A stretch of 32,196 bases of DNA from Candidatus Yanofskybacteria bacterium RIFCSPHIGHO2_01_FULL_44_24 (lineage in GTDB: Bacteria > Patescibacteriota > Minisyncoccia > 2-02-FULL-40-12 > GWA2-44-9), in the NCBI GenBank assembly GCA_001794215.1, contig MGJK01000009.1, forward strand, positions 1 through 32,196, in the 5' to 3' direction. This document shows, piece by piece, positions 29,405 through 32,196 of the stretch; position 1 is the stretch's first letter; the number at the start of each line of letters is the position of its first letter. A model generated the notes under the pieces. It was not told the DNA's origin, ran no database searches, and saw only the letters and a list, made by a program, of their open reading frames with translations. Position numbers and translations under genes: made by a program.

Positions 29405-30988
29405 ACGTAGACGGAGTGAGGCAAAAGCTTCATTTCGTTCAGTAATAGTAAGGGTTTTATCCAGTTCTAGCCGTTGATATTCTTTTTCAAGCTCTGGATA
29501 GTTATTTTCAATAGGAACGAACCATTCGTGAGTAGAAATGGTCAATTTTTTACCTTTGATAGAAAAGTTCCAGCCAAGTGCAGTCAGTATCTCTCGCTTC
29601 TGGTCCAGAGAACCATTTAGGAACGCTTTGCGAGCATAAGTAGCAAAGTGAAAAGTTTTTTCAGTAAGCTCTATCCACCGCTCTGCTCGGTTTTCAGTTT
29701 CTCGCAGTTTTTCTTTAAGTTTTATGATACTCGTTGTAAGAATATCCCGTTCTTTAATAAAAGTAGTATCGTCAATCAGCTCTCTATACCTCATACGAGT
29801 TAAGCTATCCAACTCTTTCTGTGTTTCAACTACTGACTGATGTTGCATCTCATAGATTTTAGTCCTGTCAGTAATCTCTGTATCATTTCGTTTACCCAAA
29901 ATCTCAAGAGCCCATTGCTGAAACTCTGGAATGATGGTTTTTCCTTCAATGTCCATCTCAATTTGGTTTTCAAGCTCATCAAGGGCAAGAGGTTTTTGAA
30001 GCAGACACGGCTTACCTTTCTTTTTCTTTGTGCAATGATAGTAGATGTATGTTTTTATCTCTCCAGTCTTTTTTATTATCTTTATTTTTTCAGAAGCAGT
30101 AATCATACCCCCACATTCACAACGTATTACTCCCGTAAAGGCAAAGAAGTGGTCCTTTGACCTTGGTTTGCCTCGCTTACCTAGAATAACCTGAACCCTG
30201 TCGTATTCTTCCAGCGTAATCATCGGCGTGTGATTGCCTTTATAGAGCTTTCCGCTCCACTGAAACATTCCAGTATAGAAAATGTTGTTGAATAACTTAT
30301 AGATGACACTTTTTGTCATCTTAGCACCACCGCTCCGTTTATATTTTACAGTTTTGAAACCCCAGTCATCATTAGCAATTTTCCATATTTGAGGAGGAGT
30401 ATAGTTTCCAGTCAGCATCATATCCCACATACGGCGAACAGGATTAAATCTCTCTGGGTCATCAACGACAATATGTTCTAACTTGTTATTCAAATATCCA
30501 AGAGGTGGACGAGAGGGAAGCCAACCACGGTCAGCGTGTCCTTCCATACCTCGTCGGCTATTTTTACGAAGGTCAATAATAAACTGGTTAGCCATCCCAC
30601 TTTCAACATTAAAAAGAAGAACATTGTCGTCTGGAAGATATTTTCGGTCAATAGTTTGGATACATTTCAAAATATCTTGCTGAAGCATCCAGCTAATCGC
30701 TCCGCTATCTACTGGATTACGAGATAAGCGGTTTATTTGCCAGCAGAGGATACCAGAAGCATCACCTTTTTCAATTCTTGCCAGCATTTCACTGAAGACG
30801 GGACGATTATTCGGCTTCTTGGCAGTTTTTGCTTCCGTGTAGATATGCTTTATTTCCAAGCCCAAACTATTCGCAAGGTCTTTAAGGCGATTTATCTGGT
30901 CATCAATAGATTGAACCTGTCGGTCTTCGCTCTCTGAAGACTTACGAGCATACAGGAAGTATTTAATTTTTTGATTATCTTCTTTCAT
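29348..30988 (-). CDS. large serine recombinase (integrase)
   Basis: Site-specific recombinase of 546 aa from the ATG at 30988 (MKEDNQKIKYFLYARKSSE), chosen over 31021 because it falls after the structured leader and starts right before the catalytic domain. The resolvase domain has YARKS with the nucleophilic Ser at about 17, then SIDDQINRL and WQINRLSRNPVDSG. The recombinase domain follows, then a zinc-ribbon with CECGG...YYHCTKK...C, a coiled coil (about 355-430) and a basic end. The last ~18 residues (QPHGESNPDSILEKDVS) are antisense translation of tRNA-Glu, as expected for an element integrated there. It lacks a good ribosome-binding site. Confidence 0.93.
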   Translation of the reverse strand: MKEDNQKIKYFLYARKSSESEDRQVQSIDDQINRLKDLANSLGLEIKHIYTEAKTAKKPNNRPVFSEMLARIEKGDASGILCWQINRLSRNPVDSGAISWMLQQDILKCIQTIDRKYLPDDNVLLFNVESGMANQFIIDLRKNSRRGMEGHADRGWLPSRPPLGYLNNKLEHIVVDDPERFNPVRRMWDMMLTGNYTPPQIWKIANDDWGFKTVKYKRSGGAKMTKSVIYKLFNNIFYTGMFQWSGKLYKGNHTPMITLEEYDRVQVILGKRGKPRSKDHFFAFTGVIRCECGGMITASEKIKIIKKTGEIKTYIYYHCTKKKKGKPCLLQKPLALDELENQIEMDIEGKTIIPEFQQWALEILGKRNDTEITDRTKIYEMQHQSVVETQKELDSLTRMRYRELIDDTTFIKERDILTTSIIKLKEKLRETENRAERWIELTEKTFHFATYARKAFLNGSLDQKREILTALGWNFSIKGKKLTISTHEWFVPIENNYPELEKEYQRLELDKTLTITERNEAFASLRLRWQPHGESNPDSILEKDVS

Positions 30989-30995
30989 GTAAACG

Positions 30996-31112
30996 CTAAA
31001 GGGGGCAGTCTGGTTGCCCAATTCAGTTCTCCGAAGATCACATCATTGGCAGACTACCCCCTTTAGGGAATGATGCGAATAAAAAATCGGAGACTAAATT
31101 AAATTGGGCAAC
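30996..31112 (-). promoter_or_regulatory. interleaved inverted repeats in the recombinase leader
   Basis: Arm a 30996-31012 pairs with 31050-31066 (16 of 17). Arm b 31013-31034 pairs with 31087-31112 (11 of 11 at GTTGCCCAATT, and TCTCCGA/TCGGAGA). A third helix c, CATCATT (31041-31047) with AATGATG (31069-31075), encloses the inner a arm. In RNA order this is b, c, a, c, b, a: a pseudoknot-capable fold ending 7 nt before the start codon. At DNA level the same repeats could bind recombinase or a directionality factor. Confidence 0.6.
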
Positions 31113-31118
31113 ACGAGC

Positions 31119-31124
31119 ATTATA
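31119..31124 (-). promoter_or_regulatory. -10 element for the recombinase gene
   Basis: Minus-strand TATAAT (31124-31119) with an AT-rich upstream region; no strong -35. The predicted start (~31112) coincides with the outer end of the structured leader. Confidence 0.5.
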
Positions 31125-31172
31125 ACATTATTATATTAGCAGTGCACAGTGTCAGATTCTCTTTATTGATTA

Positions 31173-32196
31173 TTAAAAAGGCAACTCTGACAGCGTGTCT
31201 TGTTTAGGTTCAACTGGGATACCTCTTATTTTTTTGCACTCATTACCAAGAAACCATTTAAAATCTTCGGAAAGAATTATTATCTTGCCTTGCCAAAATG
31301 TCTTACCGTCGCTGTCTTTTAGGGCATCTTTGTCGTCATCAGTTTGTGTGCAGACCCCCAGGATCTTAAGTATTTCCATTTCTTTTAATGCTGTAGGCTT
31401 AGAACATTTTAGGGCCACCTCAACTTCACTTGTTGTCATTCTGCCATTATTCTCAAGTAATTTTCTAAACAGCTTCGCCCTAATGGTATTGGCGCTATCT
31501 AGGACTAACTCTGTGACTAGTTTTAGGTCATCTTCGTTTATCTGTGTTCTGCCGAGGACAACTGCATGTCCACGACACAGATTATATAAAAGTTGATTAA
31601 TACGGTCCGGCATCTCAACAATGGGCGAGGTATAGCTATATTCCGTCCCATTCTCACCCCTCTCACTCCAAACATTAACTACGCCCCTTAATTTAGCTAG
31701 CAATTTGGCGCAGCGAGCAATTATTAGTTTAACTTCTTGCGGATCTTCCGCATTATTCCAGCTTATTCCGTCCGGATTCTTAGACCACAGAGTATAAAGA
31801 AATTCCTTTGTTGCCAGTCGGCATATTTTTTCTTTTTCTTTATGGGCTTTGGTGGAAATTTGTCCGGCTAGTTCTTCTTCGCTTTTTTCTCTCGCACTCA
31901 TGTTTAGGAAGAATAGTCGCGAACCGAGATTGCCCATCATCTTCCAAACTCGTGGCGGTATGGGAGTTGAGCCGGCAAGTATCATAAACAGATATTCACC
32001 AACATATTGTCTTTGACCGTGTATACCACTATCGGTGTTTAGTCCTTCCCCATCTAAAACTCTAGTTAATAGTCCCAAACATTCAAGGAGATCATCGTCT
32101 CTTTTGGAAAAAAGCGTTGATAAATCCCGAATTAAGAACATCTTGTATTTTAAGCGGGGCAGAAGGTCTACATCTTTCAGGTCTTTCTTTCTTACA
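31173..32196 (-). CDS. incomplete phage/plasmid-type replication ATPase with winged helix
   Basis: The reading frame continues without a stop to the window edge, so the visible ATG at 32141 is probably internal; about 340 aa are seen. The first part (MFLIRDLSTLFSKRDDDLLE, then GEYLFMILAGSTPIPPRVWK and LGSRLFFLNM) resembles the C-terminal half of the ATPase core of phage- and plasmid-type primase/helicase proteins (D5/DUF3987-like). Walker A would lie outside the window. The C-terminal part (KLFRKLLENNGRMTTSEVEV onward) looks like a winged helix-turn-helix. It sits behind the recombinase on the same strand and is plausibly the element's replication protein. The identification rests on pattern only. 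Confidence 0.5.
   Translation of the reverse strand, partial: VRKKDLKDVDLLPRLKYKMFLIRDLSTLFSKRDDDLLECLGLLTRVLDGEGLNTDSGIHGQRQYVGEYLFMILAGSTPIPPRVWKMMGNLGSRLFFLNMSAREKSEEELAGQISTKAHKEKEKICRLATKEFLYTLWSKNPDGISWNNAEDPQEVKLIIARCAKLLAKLRGVVNVWSERGENGTEYSYTSPIVEMPDRINQLLYNLCRGHAVVLGRTQINEDDLKLVTELVLDSANTIRAKLFRKLLENNGRMTTSEVEVALKCSKPTALKEMEILKILGVCTQTDDDKDALKDSDGKTFWQGKIIILSEDFKWFLGNECKKIRGIPVEPKQDTLSELPF

Overview
The window looks like part of a chromosome from a small-genome bacterium of the Candidate Phyla Radiation (Patescibacteria), most likely a Parcubacteria/Paceibacteria lineage. This rests on gene content and style: a run of short two-helix 'T4SS pilin' proteins with adhesin-like relatives carrying Pro-Thr linkers, a membrane-anchored solute-binding protein without a permease, VanW and PrsW proteins, a four-domain ribosomal protein S1, a mini GIY-YIG nuclease beside tRNA genes, and short AT-rich repeats spilling into coding sequence. 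The standard code fits, since TGA is used as a stop. The species cannot be named from sequence alone.

Layout. 1-2,530 (mostly minus): a small unknown protein, tRNA-Val(GAC), tRNA-Leu(GAG), rplS, an RluA/RluD-type pseudouridine synthase, tRNA-Val(UAC), a GIY-YIG nuclease unit inserted at that tRNA, and tRNA-Ile(UAU). 2,532-4,487: ftsH with a long self-complementary 5' leader. 4,500-9,390: an accessory stretch of four minus-strand genes (a Nudix-like protein, a beta-CASP metallo-hydrolase and two unknowns). These genes have readable sigma70-type promoters, Shine-Dalgarno sites and terminators, and are separated by large imperfect inverted repeats. 9,389-10,630: rpsA with a leader resembling that of ftsH. 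10,650-15,460 (plus): UlaG-like hydrolase, small membrane protein, gyrA and two CBS-domain proteins. 15,533-23,260 (plus): methyltransferase, anchored solute-binding protein, then a cell-surface cluster with seven proteins ending in the same two-helix membrane module. 23,305: tRNA-Leu(UAG). 23,419-29,266 (minus): VanW, Hsp20, PrsW, valS, tsaD. 29,330-end: tRNA-Glu carrying the end of an integrated element, with a large serine recombinase whose 3' end reads antisense through the tRNA, and an incomplete replication-type protein running off the window.

The most interesting material is non-coding. (1) Three intergenic elements (5388-5495, 9051-9201, 9254-9358) share one fold whose helices are kept by compensatory changes while their sequences differ. 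(2) The ftsH and rpsA leaders start alike near the predicted transcription start and end alike at the start codon, each able to close a long helix over the start site. (3) The recombinase leader is an interleaved, pseudoknot-capable set of inverted repeats. (4) The GIY-YIG gene sits between 19-bp inverted repeats and a 14-bp duplication of the tRNA end, like a minimal mobile unit. (5) tsaD has absorbed AT-rich repeats in frame.

Functionally, the window mixes core housekeeping (translation, gyrase, membrane proteolysis, t6A synthesis) with a surface-appendage operon that probably serves attachment or uptake in a host-dependent lifestyle. All functional calls come from motifs and composition read by eye; no database search was possible.
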